Shown here: positions 17,864-25,067 of the stretch, piece by piece
Layout: each line of letters begins with the position of its first letter
Numbering within the stretch: position 1 is the first letter of the stretch
Source of the DNA: Verrucomicrobiaceae bacterium UBA2429
Lineage (GTDB): Bacteria > Verrucomicrobiota > Verrucomicrobiia > Verrucomicrobiales > Verrucomicrobiaceae
Length of the DNA stretch: 34,708 nucleotides
NCBI GenBank assembly: GCA_002343505.1
Contig: DDQZ01000106.1
Coordinates: forward strand, 104,640-139,347
Direction of reading: 5' to 3'
Made by a program: the position numbers and the translations under genes
Notes under the pieces: model-generated
The model's input: only the letters and a program-made list of their open reading frames with translations
Database searches by the model: none
Told to the model about the DNA's origin: nothing

Positions 17864-19672
17864 TTGATGATCGTGTCCCTAGAAACCGCCCTCGCGAACA
17901 CCCGCGCGCATCTTTTGTCCCTGCGCAACGCGGAGGGCTATTGGGAGGGGGAGCTGTCCAGCAGCGCGCTGAGCACGGCCACAGCCATTGTGGCTCTGCA
18001 CGGGGTGGACGCGCAAAAACACGCCCCGCTCATCGCGGCGGGCGCGCGCTGGCTCGTCGCCAGTCAAAATGACGACGGCGGCTGGGGTGACACGACCCTC
18101 AGCAAGAGCAACCTCTCCACCACGCTGCTCTGCTGGAGCGCGCTGCATCTGGATGATGAGGATGACAACGGCGGGCGCGGGCATGGGGCGCGGGAATCCC
18201 GCCTGCGCGCCGGGGCCTGGATCACCGCCCGCACGGGCAGCCTCGCGCCGGAGGCCATCGCGCGCGCGGTCATCGCCCGTTACGGGAAGGACAAGACCTT
18301 CTCCGTGCCCATCCTCATGCTGTGCGCCATCTGCGGCACGCTTGGCGCGCGGCCCTGGCTGCATGTGCTGCCGCTGCCGTTCGAGCTGGCGGCGCTGCCG
18401 CGGAGCTGGTTCGGCGCCATCGGCCTGCCGGTGGTCAGTTACGCGCTGCCGGCGCTCATCGCCATCGGCCACGCGCGCTGGAGGAACGCTCCACCGGCGT
18501 GGTGGAACCCTCTGCGCTGGCTGCGCGCAATGTTGTGGCCGCGCGTCCGGCCCATGCTCAAGGCGCTGCAACCCTCCACTGGCGGCTACCTGGAGGCCAC
18601 ACCGCTGACCAGCTTTGTGACGATGGCCCTGGCGGCGGCGGGGGAGAAAGACCACCCCTGCGTGCCGGACGCGGTGGCTTTTCTCACCCGCTCCATGCGC
18701 GCGGATGGAAGCTGGCCCATAGACACCAACCTGGCCACTTGGGGAACCACGCTCGCCGTGAAGGCGCTGGGCGAAATCGAGCCGGCCACGGCGGACTGGC
18801 TGCTGAGCCAGCAATACCTGGAGGTGCATCCTTTCACCAACGCCGCGCCCGGCGGCTGGGCCTGGACGGACCTTCCGGGCGGTGTGCCCGACGCGGATGA
18901 CACCTCGGGCGCGCTCATCGCTTTGAAACTCGCGGGGGAGGGAAACTCGAAGTTCGAAGTTCGAAATTCGAGGCCCAAAGAGCCATGTCCCCGTTCCGCA
19001 ATCCGCAATCCGCAATCCGCAATCGCCTGGCTTCTCAACCTGCAAAACCGCGATGGCGGCATCCCCACTTTCTGCCGCGGCTGGGGCGCGCTGCCGTTTG
19101 ACCGCAGCACTCCGGAGATCACCGCCCATGCCTTGCTGGCGTGGCGGCTTTGGGATGTGGAGGAACTGCGCCCGCGTGTGCGGGACGCCACGGCGCGGGC
19201 GCTGGATTACCTGGCAAAAACGCGGCGCGCGGACGGCTCGTGGGCGCCGCTCTGGTTCGGCAACGAGCATGTTCATGAGGAGGAGAACCCCGTCTATGGC
19301 ACGGCGATGGTGGTGGGTTGCCTCAGCGCGCAGCCGGCGCTGGCGGAGCAGGCGCGTGTCTTGATCAAAGGCGGCGCGGCTTTTCTCCTGAAAGCGCAGC
19401 GGGAGGATGGCGGCTGGGGCGGGGCAGGGGACGCGCCCGCCAGCATTGAGGAGACAGCGGTGGCGGTGAACGCGCTGGCTTCACAGGGCGGGCATCATCG
19501 CGATGCCGTGCAGCGCGGTGTTTCATGGCTCGTTTCCGCCACGCAAGGCGGCGCGCATTTCCCCCCCAGCCCCATCGGCCTCTACTTCGCGCGCTTGTGG
19601 TACCACGAGCGGCTCTATCCCGTGGTCTGGACGCTCCAGGCTCTGCGCGCGGCGGCTCCGCTGCTGTCGTGA
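17864..19672 (+). CDS. Class II terpene cyclase, squalene-hopene cyclase-like
   Basis: The 602-residue product has the double alpha/alpha-barrel prenyltransferase-repeat fold. QW-type repeats are visible at QNDDGGWGDT, DGSWPIDTNLATWG, NRDGGIPTF, DGSWAPLWFGN and EDGGWGG. The protonating DxDD motif of class II cyclases is D343-A-D345-D346 in VPDADDTSG. TPEITAHALLAW also matches the family. Just after the active-site motif the frame contains about 26 residues of low-complexity sequence (KFEVRNS, then SAIRNPQSA) encoded by heptamer repeats; this is an insertion relative to relatives. The substrate (squalene or another polyprenyl) is not decided. Starts at ATG 17864 or 17867. A diverged copy of its 3' end lies at 22647-22877. 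Confidence 0.88.
   Translation: MMIVSLETALANTRAHLLSLRNAEGYWEGELSSSALSTATAIVALHGVDAQKHAPLIAAGARWLVASQNDDGGWGDTTLSKSNLSTTLLCWSALHLDDEDDNGGRGHGARESRLRAGAWITARTGSLAPEAIARAVIARYGKDKTFSVPILMLCAICGTLGARPWLHVLPLPFELAALPRSWFGAIGLPVVSYALPALIAIGHARWRNAPPAWWNPLRWLRAMLWPRVRPMLKALQPSTGGYLEATPLTSFVTMALAAAGEKDHPCVPDAVAFLTRSMRADGSWPIDTNLATWGTTLAVKALGEIEPATADWLLSQQYLEVHPFTNAAPGGWAWTDLPGGVPDADDTSGALIALKLAGEGNSKFEVRNSRPKEPCPRSAIRNPQSAIAWLLNLQNRDGGIPTFCRGWGALPFDRSTPEITAHALLAWRLWDVEELRPRVRDATARALDYLAKTRRADGSWAPLWFGNEHVHEEENPVYGTAMVVGCLSAQPALAEQARVLIKGGAAFLLKAQREDGGWGGAGDAPASIEETAVAVNALASQGGHHRDAVQRGVSWLVSATQGGAHFPPSPIGLYFARLWYHERLYPVVWTLQALRAAAPLLS
18947..19023. repeat. Paired heptamer repeats inside the cyclase gene
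   Basis: The left array has TCGAAGT twice, then TCGAAAT and TCGAGGC (18947-18974). The right array has four perfect copies of CCGCAAT (18996-19023). A 21-bp non-repeated core separates them. The 7-bp period is shared with the arrays near 5492 and 5648, but the sequences differ. The reading frame of the cyclase passes through the whole element without a stop. Confidence 0.9.
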
Positions 19673-19948
19673 GTTGCGCGTCTTTGCCCGGCGGGGTCAT
19701 TGCCGGGTGGCAAACCCTCCCTGCCTTGAAGAAAAGACACTTGTGTGAACCCGGCACGAATCAAAAAAGTCATTGATCTCTCCGCTGGTTTTTGCCGGGC
19801 TCGCGGCGTTGCGGAAACATGCGGAACGTCATCACCTTTGGTGAATTGGGTTTCCTCCCGCAAGATTCAGGGAGGCCCGCAGACACAGGATGAAACACAG
19901 AAGTCTGCCGGCCTCCTTGAATTTGCGGGAAATCACAAATCATGATCA
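19673..19948. other. Non-coding start of the accessory island
   Basis: No supported gene is present. The only structure I can defend is an imperfect inverted repeat at 19857-19929, listed separately. The sequence is less GC-rich than the cyclase gene, and no T-tract terminator after the cyclase stop is evident. Confidence 0.5.
19857..19929. repeat. Imperfect inverted repeat (palindromic element)
   Basis: The left arm CCCGCAAGATTCAGGGAGGC (19857-19876) pairs with the right arm GGCCTCCTTGAATTTGCGGG (19910-19929) with few mismatches, across a ~33-bp loop. The size and symmetry resemble a small non-autonomous palindromic element. It could also act as a transcript-end hairpin for the cyclase gene. 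Confidence 0.55.
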
Positions 19949-20191
19949 CGCGAGGCATGGCATCGCGGGCGCACCGCGCGCTCCAGCCCGTCCGCCAGAT
20001 CCTGCGCGCTCACCTCCCCCGCCGGCAGCGTGTCCACCGTGTCCACCACCGCAGGCGTCCGCCACGCGGGCATTGAGTTTGACCGTGTCCACGCCCAGCA
20101 CGGGATTCACCACCAGCAACTGCGTGGCCAGGTTGTGGAACCACGCCGGGCGCTCGGAGACGCGATAAGGGAAGTAATGTTTACGGCTCAT
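19949..20191 (-). pseudogene. Frameshifted fragment of a small hypothetical protein
   Basis: From the ATG at 20191 the frame encodes MSRKHYFPYRVSERPAWFHN and on to about VKLNA. I recognise this start from a group of conserved hypothetical proteins in related bacteria. The frame then loses sense, but the next frame continues with AWRTPAVVDTVDTLPAGEV and DLADGLERAV, the expected continuation. A frameshift near 20055-20075 therefore splits the gene, and the C-terminal half is missing. The recognition is from memory of the N-terminal motif. Confidence 0.5.
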
Positions 20192-20373
20192 GTCTTTACG
20201 GTGTTTATGGTTTCGACTGCGGGTTCTAAACGGGTCCGGCCCCGTGGCCGGCCCCCAAAGGGCGCCGGAGGACCATGTCACTCCGCTGGACCAGGTCGGC
20301 ATGGCAAAAGATGGATTTTCAACGGGTTAAACAGTCGCACCCGGCGCGTCGTCAGGCCGCGAGGAGGCTTGCC

Positions 20374-20510
20374 GGATTCATCCCGGCATGTGCTGGATTC
20401 ATTCCGGCATGTGCCGGATTCATCCGGGCATGGGCTGGATTCATTCCGGCATGTGCCGGATTCATCCGGCACGTGCTGGATTCATTCCGGCACATGCCGG
20501 AGTCATTCCG
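20374..20510. repeat. 21-bp tandem repeat (minisatellite), about 6.5 copies
   Basis: Units begin GGATTCATCCCGGCATGTGC or a close variant and repeat every 21 bp, with one 20-bp unit and a partial last unit. Alternate units differ at the same positions (ATCC versus ATTCC; GTGCT versus GTGCC), so the higher-order period is 42 bp. Each unit carries a near-palindromic GGCATGTGCC. There are no spacers, so it is not CRISPR. Confidence 0.85.
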
Positions 20511-20664
20511 TGCGCCGCCCCAGGGGGCACCGCCATCTGGTAAAGCCCGCCCGGCAACCGCCCACAATTGCGCGCCATGCCTCCCCGAGAAAATCCCTGG
20601 ACCGCACTTAGCGCCTCTATTGGCCGCTGGCCGCTGAGCCCTAAGCCGTGTTCATGCGATGGAA

Positions 20665-20796
20665 AACCACGAATGGACACGAATGAGCACGAATTTTGGA
20701 GGCATCATGTCCGGTGAGCTGAAGCGCCGGGAGATCACCCCTGGGTGATGCCCCTATCCCCCTCCTCTCCGCATGGATTCGTGTCCATTCGTGGTT
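20665..20796. repeat. Element bounded by a perfect 20-bp inverted repeat
   Basis: AACCACGAATGGACACGAAT at 20665-20684 recurs as its exact reverse complement at 20777-20796. Partial complementarity extends outward (CGATG near 20658 and CATCG near 20803). The 92-bp interior has no gene. The arms contain a short internal repeat (CACGAAT, GACACGAAT). This is a MITE-like or dispersed palindromic element. Confidence 0.65.
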
Positions 20797-20853
20797 CAAC
20801 TGCATCGTGACGGCTCAGTTAAGGCGCTGAATCGTGGCGGAATGACGATTCGC

Positions 20854-20989
20854 AGGCCGGGTGTGGCTTTAGCCCGCCCGGCTGTGCCCGCACCTCCGGC
20901 ATGGGATTCACGCGCCAAAAGCCGGGCGGTCCGGCGGTGAGGGCTTGTTGAGTTCAGCGGCGCGATTCTTCGCCGGGCACACCCGGCCT
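20854..20989. repeat. 12-bp inverted repeat pair
   Basis: AGGCCGGGTGTG at 20854-20865 and its reverse complement CACACCCGGCCT at 20978-20989 bracket 112 bp of GC-rich sequence with further local hairpins (GCCCGCCCGGC region). It is probably another dispersed palindromic element lying against the integrase relic. Confidence 0.45.
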
Positions 20990-21029
20990 ACTGCACCGCC
21001 CCCTGTCTTAAATGAGTGCCATTCATGTC

Positions 21030-21330
21030 CGGCATTCTCCTCCAGTTCCAGATTCAACACCTCGCGATGCAAAAACAGCACGGCATTGACGGCCTGATAC
21101 TGCGTCACCGCGCCGACGCCGCGATTTACCGCCAGATGGGTCAAAAACGCCTCCTCCTCGGTCGCGCCCATCTCCGCCGGATGAACCGCGCGTCCCGCCC
21201 GCTCCTTGTGCCAGAGCACATGGCGGCGGTACCAGCCCGCATCATTCTCCCCGGTCTTGCGCGAGTCTTGCTTCTGCGGAGGACCTCCCGCAACGAGTCT
21301 TCCAGTTTCATCCCGGTGATCATTTCACCG
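21030..21330 (-). pseudogene. Integron-integrase (tyrosine recombinase) N-terminal relic
   Basis: On the minus strand one frame begins near 21311 with MKLEDSLREVLRR. After a frameshift the sequence continues as NDAGWYRRHVLWHKE, HPAEMGATEEEAFLTHLAV and QYQAVNAVLFLHREVL. This order (LREVLRR, W-x-R-R, HPxEMG, EAFLTHLAV, TQxQAxxALLFLYREVL) is the N-terminal SAM-like domain of integron integrases. The catalytic domain with its Arg, His-x-x-Arg and Tyr is absent: downstream frames degenerate into repeats. It is therefore truncated and frameshifted. It points away from the cassette genes on the plus strand, as intI does in integrons. Confidence 0.65.
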
Positions 21331-21422
21331 GTTTGATGCACGCATTTGCGCCATAACCCGCTTTTTTATTGCCCATGACCCGCGCTCAAATTAAAACCGG
21401 TCATGCACATCCCCGAAAACCG

Positions 21423-21452
21423 TGAAAAACCCACCCATTTGCCGGCTATAAT
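21423..21452 (+). promoter_or_regulatory. Possible cassette promoter (Pc-like)
   Basis: A perfect -10 hexamer TATAAT lies at 21447-21452. A weak -35 (TGAAAA at 21423-21428, 18-bp spacing) precedes it. It lies between the integrase relic and the first cassette gene and faces the cassettes, where an integron Pc is expected. I could not find a clear attI GTTRRRY core nearby. Confidence 0.35.
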
Positions 21453-21527
21453 GGGGATGACGTAATTGCCAAATTTGTGTCTCATCAACAAGTTCGCCTA
21501 AAAAGCCGAGTTCATCGCCATTGCTTC

Positions 21528-22009
21528 ATGCTCGCACAGATCATAGACCAAGCAGAGCGACGTGAGCCTTCCAAGTTCGTGAGAGTCGTTCGTGTGATAC
21601 TCCCGGCGACCATCGCATAACCTGGGGAGTATCTTGGCTACTTTCCCATGACTTCGGAGGAGGGTTGAGATCGTCATATCCTGCTACGGACTTCGACTCC
21701 AGACTCACTCAGGAGGCCAGACACGCCCTTCCGCTCATCAAGGCTATTCGACATTATCGCGAGACCCACTCCAACACACTTCCCCCGAATCTCGATGTCA
21801 TTCGTGCTGATTTACCCCACACAACCGACCTTCAAGATGAGATGACCCTCGGTTGGACCTATGTCCCAGAGGGCTCTGGCCAGTTCAGGCTCTACCGGAA
21901 GCTCGGTTGGGATCCGGCGCTGTGGTTTGAAGAAGTTGGTGGAGTTGACATTTGGACATTCGATCCCGGAGATGGTGCGCCAACCAAGCAACTGAAACTG
22001 AAGCCATGA
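21528..22009 (+). pseudogene. First cassette gene, frameshifted; single-pass membrane protein
   Basis: From the ATG at 21528 the frame gives MLAQIIDQAERREPSKFVRV and ends VILPATIA at a TAA (21618). One frame over, the sequence continues ITWGVSWLLSHDFGG and then a 114-codon open frame to 22009 (contains LIKAIRHYRETH, LGWTYVPEGSGQFRLYRKLGW, VDIWTFDPGDG). A single missing base near 21616 would restore one ~160-residue protein with an ideal N-terminal membrane helix, followed by a small soluble domain vaguely like exported pseudopilin-type proteins. Translation from the TTG at 21665, preceded by GGAGG, is an alternative. Base composition is more AT-rich than the flanks, as expected for a cassette. 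Confidence 0.55.
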
Positions 22010-22016
22010 ACAACCT

Positions 22017-22109
22017 GGCGAACAAAACGGATGCATGCAACGGCTCGAAGGCTATCCGTTGTGTCAGCAACGGATTGCGCTCGCCGTCGCCTGATCCGAA
22101 GCGTTAAGC
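22017..22109 (+). mobile_element. Integron attC recombination site
   Basis: The 93-bp imperfect palindrome starts 8 bp after the stop of the first cassette gene. Its right end is GTTAAGC (22103-22109), fitting the GTTRRRY core; its left end is GGCGAAC (22017-22023). A 4-nt spacer on each side (AAAA versus GCTT in the complement) is followed by matched CGGAT blocks and an ACGGC pair. A perfect 8-bp terminal hairpin, ATCCGTTG-TGTCAG-CAACGGAT (22054-22075), closes it. The order of gene stop, attC, next gene start is canonical cassette organisation. The left core departs from RYYYAAC except for AAC. Confidence 0.7.
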
Positions 22110-22153
22110 GGCTTCGAGCGCGTCCACAAAGAACACAACCCAACCAGCACACC

Positions 22154-22369
22154 ATGACAAAATCCGAAAAAAGCAGGCTTCTGAAGCACAACACGATTCT
22201 CTGGCTGACCGCGATGGTGTTGCCGGTAGTCCTGCACTTTGGTCTGGCATCCACCAAGTTTCCGTGGCCCGTAATTCTTCCACTCTTGCTATTCGGAGCG
22301 ATGCTGGCTTCCAACAATATGCTGGCCAAAGCAATCGGAGAAACCACAGATGATTCGAGTCGGAGATGA
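22154..22369 (+). CDS. Second cassette gene: small two-helix membrane protein
   Basis: The 71-residue product begins MTKSEKSRLLKHN. Two hydrophobic helices follow (TILWLTAMVLPVVLHFGLA and PVILPLLLFGAMLAS), and the tail is hydrophilic. The ATG lies 44 bp after the attC cut site. Small membrane proteins of unknown role are common in integron cassettes. No attC follows the stop codon, so the cassette has lost its own recombination site or the array is truncated here. Confidence 0.65.
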   Translation: MTKSEKSRLLKHNTILWLTAMVLPVVLHFGLASTKFPWPVILPLLLFGAMLASNNMLAKAIGETTDDSSRR

Positions 22370-22439
22370 CCGAAAAAGGATGCCTGGCGTTTCTGCTCTG
22401 GCAGTGCTTCAAAAAACGCGCCATTTCCCCGCCGGCGCC

Positions 22440-22646
22440 TCAACCCGTGAAGAGGTCCGGCTCATTCAGCGGCTCGATGGCCGCCGGGGCCTCGAAGCGC
22501 TGGCTGTTCATGCGCGGCGTCACGCGGCAGGTCTGGAAGTCCGCCGCGTCCGCCGCGCCCATGCCCTGCGGCGGCGGGTGCCGCCACGTCTCATGCAGCC
22601 CCGCGAAGGTCAGCAGCCCCTCCCCGCGCGCCGCGCACACCCGCCA
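22440..22646 (-). pseudogene. Possible C-terminal scrap of a SRAP/YedK-like protein
   Basis: On the minus strand the frame ending at 22440 reads LLTFAGLHETW, later FQTCRVTPRMN, then AAIEPLNEPDLFTG and a stop. FAGL-x-E-x-W followed by x-TC-x-V-x-T recalls the SOS-response-associated peptidase (HMCES/YedK) family, but the expected DRMP motif is missing. The 5' part is replaced by the cyclase duplicate at 22647. Weak evidence. Confidence 0.25.
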
Positions 22647-22877
22647 GGGCAGGGGACGCGCCCGCCGGCAATGAGGAGACAGCGGTGGCGGTGAACGCGC
22701 TGGCTTCGCAGGGAGGGCATCATCGCGATGCCGTGGAGCGCGGTGTTTCATGGCTCGTTTCCGCCACGCAAGGCGGAACGCATTTCCCCCCCCAAGCCCC
22801 ATCGGCCTCTACTTCGCGCGCTTGTGGTACCACGAGCGGCTCTATCCCGTGGTCTGGACGCTCCAGGCTCTGCGCGC
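22647..22877 (+). pseudogene. Duplicated 3' fragment of the terpene cyclase gene
   Basis: The 231 bp match 19422-19650 of the cyclase gene in the same orientation, with about ten substitutions and a 2-bp insertion after the C-tract (near 22796), which shifts the frame. Identity starts and ends abruptly. The last 22 bp of the cyclase gene (19651-19672) are not included. The pair forms a direct repeat bracketing about 3.0 kb of island. Confidence 0.85.
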
Positions 22878-23043
22878 CGCCGGCCTGTCCGTTCGCGTGT
22901 GTGAGTGTGCTCCTGCTGCGTCTCAGGGATTGACTCCAAGCAGCTGTGCGGCACAAAAACACTTCATTCCGTGATTGCCCATCCAGCATCTCTGAATGTA
23001 GCCTCGCCCTTCCATCGTTAATTTCCGCCTTCTCCCAACCGTC

Positions 23044-25056
23044 ATGAGCCAAAAAGCCGCCTCCCAAAAAACCGCGAAAGCCGCCAAAAACGTCAAGCCC
23101 GCCACGACCTCCACCAAAAGCCTGCTCGTTGAAAACCGCGTGTTCAAGCCCGCTGCCGAGTTTTCCAAAAAGGCCCGCATCAGCTCGATGGCCCAGTACA
23201 GGAAGATGCATGAGGAGTCGCTGAGGCATCCGGAGAAGTTCTTCGCGCGCGAGGCAAAGGAGTTGGCCTGGCGCAAGCCCTTCAAGAAGGTGCTCGACTG
23301 GAAGTGCCCGAACGCGAAGTGGTTCACCGGGGGCCAGCTCAATGTCAGTGAAAACTGCCTGGACCGCCATCTCGACGGCCCGCGCAAGACAAAGGCCGCC
23401 ATCATCTGGGAAGGCGAGCCCGGCGAGAAGCGCGTCATCACCTACCAGCAGCTCCACCGGGACGTGTGCCGTTTTTCCAACGTGCTCAAGCGCCACAAGG
23501 TGAGGAAAGGCGACCGGGTGGTGATCTACATGCCGATGGTGCCCGAGGCCGCCGTGGCCATGCTGGCCTGCACGCGCATCGGCGCGGTTCACAGCGTCGT
23601 GTTTGGCGGATTCAGCGCGGAATCCATCAAGGACCGCGTGCTCGACAGCGGCGCCACGGTGGTCATCACCGCCGACGGAGGCTACCGGCGCGGCGCGGTG
23701 GTTCCGCTCAAGAAGAATGTGGACGACGCTTTGAAGGGCGGGGACACGCCCGTGAAGACGGTCATCGTGCTGCGCCGCACCGGCCAGGATGTGCATATCG
23801 AGGAGGGCCGTGACTACTGGTGGCACCGCGAACTCGAATATGTGGATGCGAATTGTCCCGCAGTGGCGCTCGATTCCGAGGCTCCGCTTTTCATTCTCTA
23901 CACCAGCGGCAGCACGGGCAAGCCCAAGGGCATCCTGCACAGCACGGCGGGCTATCTGCTGCACGCGCAGATGACCTGCAAATACGTCTTCGACCTGCGC
24001 GACGACGATGTGTACTGGTGCACCGCCGACATCGGCTGGGTCACGGGCCACAGCTACATGGTTTACGGCCCTTTGGCTATGGGAGCGACTTCATTGATGT
24101 ATGAAGGCGCGCCAAACTGGCCGGAGAACGACCGCTTCTGGCGCATCATCGAGGAATACGCGGTCACCGTTTTCTACACCGCGCCCACCGCCATTCGCGC
24201 CTTCATGAAATGGGGCGATGACTGGCTCAAGAAGCACGACCTCAGCAGCCTGCGCCTGCTTGGCACCGTCGGCGAGCCGATCAATCCCGAGGCTTGGATG
24301 TGGTATCACAAGCTCGTCGGCGGCGGGAGGTGCCCCATTGTGGACACCTGGTGGCAGACGGAGACCGGTGGCCACATGATCACACCGATCCCCGGCGCCA
24401 CTCCGACCAAGCCGGGAACTGCCACGCTGCCCTTCTTCGGCGTGGATGCCGCCATCGTTGACGACCTCGGCAAGGAGGTCGGCACCAATGAGCAGGGCAA
24501 GCTCGTCATTCGCAAACCCTGGCCCTCCATGCTGCGCGGCATCTGGGGTGACAAGAAACGCTACCAGGACACTTATTGGAGCGAGTTCAAAGGCTGGTAC
24601 TTCGCCGGCGACGGAGCCCGTCGCGACAAAGACGGCTACATCTGGATCATCGGCCGCATTGATGACGTGCTTAACGTCGCCGGTCACCGTCTCGGCACGG
24701 CCGAGGTGGAGAGCGCGCTCGTCTCGCATCCCGCTGTCGCCGAGTCCGCCGTTGTGGGCCGTCCGGACGAGTTGAAAGGCCAGGGCGTTGTCTGCTTCGT
24801 CACCGTGAAGGAAGGTGTCAAAGCCGGGCGCGAACTGGCCGATGCGCTGAAATCGCATGTGCGCAAAGTCATCGGCCCCGTCGCCACGCCGGACGAGATT
24901 CGCTTTGCTGCCGCCTTGCCGAAGACCCGCTCCGGCAAGATCATGCGCCGCCTGCTCAAACAAATCGCCGCCGGCGAGACGCTCAAGGGCGACACCACCA
25001 CCCTTGAGGACATCAACGTCATCGCCGCCCTGGCCGCTGCGAGCGGGGAGGATTGA
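23044..25056 (+). CDS. acs: Acetyl-CoA synthetase
   Basis: The 670-residue product makes acetyl-CoA from acetate, ATP and CoA through acetyl-AMP. The N-terminal ~25 residues are Lys/Ala-rich and probably disordered. Conserved motifs are [15 protein letters not shown] (A3 loop), [66 protein letters not shown] and the terminal [13 protein letters not shown] with the Lys that is reversibly acetylated in this family. The length is normal (~650). It lies 166 bp past the duplicated cyclase fragment. The HNH nuclease gene begins 11 bp downstream, so co-transcription is possible. Confidence 0.97.
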   Translation: MSQKAASQKTAKAAKNVKPATTSTKSLLVENRVFKPAAEFSKKARISSMAQYRKMHEESLRHPEKFFAREAKELAWRKPFKKVLDWKCPNAKWFTGGQLNVSENCLDRHLDGPRKTKAAIIWEGEPGEKRVITYQQLHRDVCRFSNVLKRHKVRKGDRVVIYMPMVPEAAVAMLACTRIGAVHSVVFGGFSAESIKDRVLDSGATVVITADGGYRRGAVVPLKKNVDDALKGGDTPVKTVIVLRRTGQDVHIEEGRDYWWHRELEYVDANCPAVALDSEAPLFILYTSGSTGKPKGILHSTAGYLLHAQMTCKYVFDLRDDDVYWCTADIGWVTGHSYMVYGPLAMGATSLMYEGAPNWPENDRFWRIIEEYAVTVFYTAPTAIRAFMKWGDDWLKKHDLSSLRLLGTVGEPINPEAWMWYHKLVGGGRCPIVDTWWQTETGGHMITPIPGATPTKPGTATLPFFGVDAAIVDDLGKEVGTNEQGKLVIRKPWPSMLRGIWGDKKRYQDTYWSEFKGWYFAGDGARRDKDGYIWIIGRIDDVLNVAGHRLGTAEVESALVSHPAVAESAVVGRPDELKGQGVVCFVTVKEGVKAGRELADALKSHVRKVIGPVATPDEIRFAAALPKTRSGKIMRRLLKQIAAGETLKGDTTTLEDINVIAALAAASGED

Positions 25057-25067
25057 TCTGTTTTGTC

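Larger units (their letters stand above)
20192..21029. other. Repeat-rich non-coding stretch
   Basis: About 840 bp without a defensible gene. It holds a 21-bp minisatellite (20374-20510), a 20-bp perfect inverted repeat pair (20665-20684 / 20777-20796) and a 12-bp inverted pair (20854-20865 / 20978-20989). Short open frames across the minisatellite only translate the repeat (for example MNPAHAG units) and lack other coding signals. Confidence 0.6.

Noticed and set aside
17879..19276. 465-codon minus-strand open frame opposite the terpene cyclase
   Set aside because: The plus strand has the QW repeats and DADD motif. The minus frame is Arg/Ala/Gly-rich with no motif.
20374..20510. Possible CRISPR array
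   Set aside because: Units are contiguous 21-mers without unique spacers, and no cas genes are in the window.
20352..20637. Small proteins made of MNPAHAG or similar units
   Set aside because: The open frames merely translate the minisatellite in several frames on both strands. No start region or flanking coding signal supports a gene.
21465..21527. attI core site next to the first cassette
   Set aside because: I searched for GTTRRRY between the integrase relic and the first cassette gene and found only GTTCGCC and GTTCATC, which break the rule, so I do not annotate attI.
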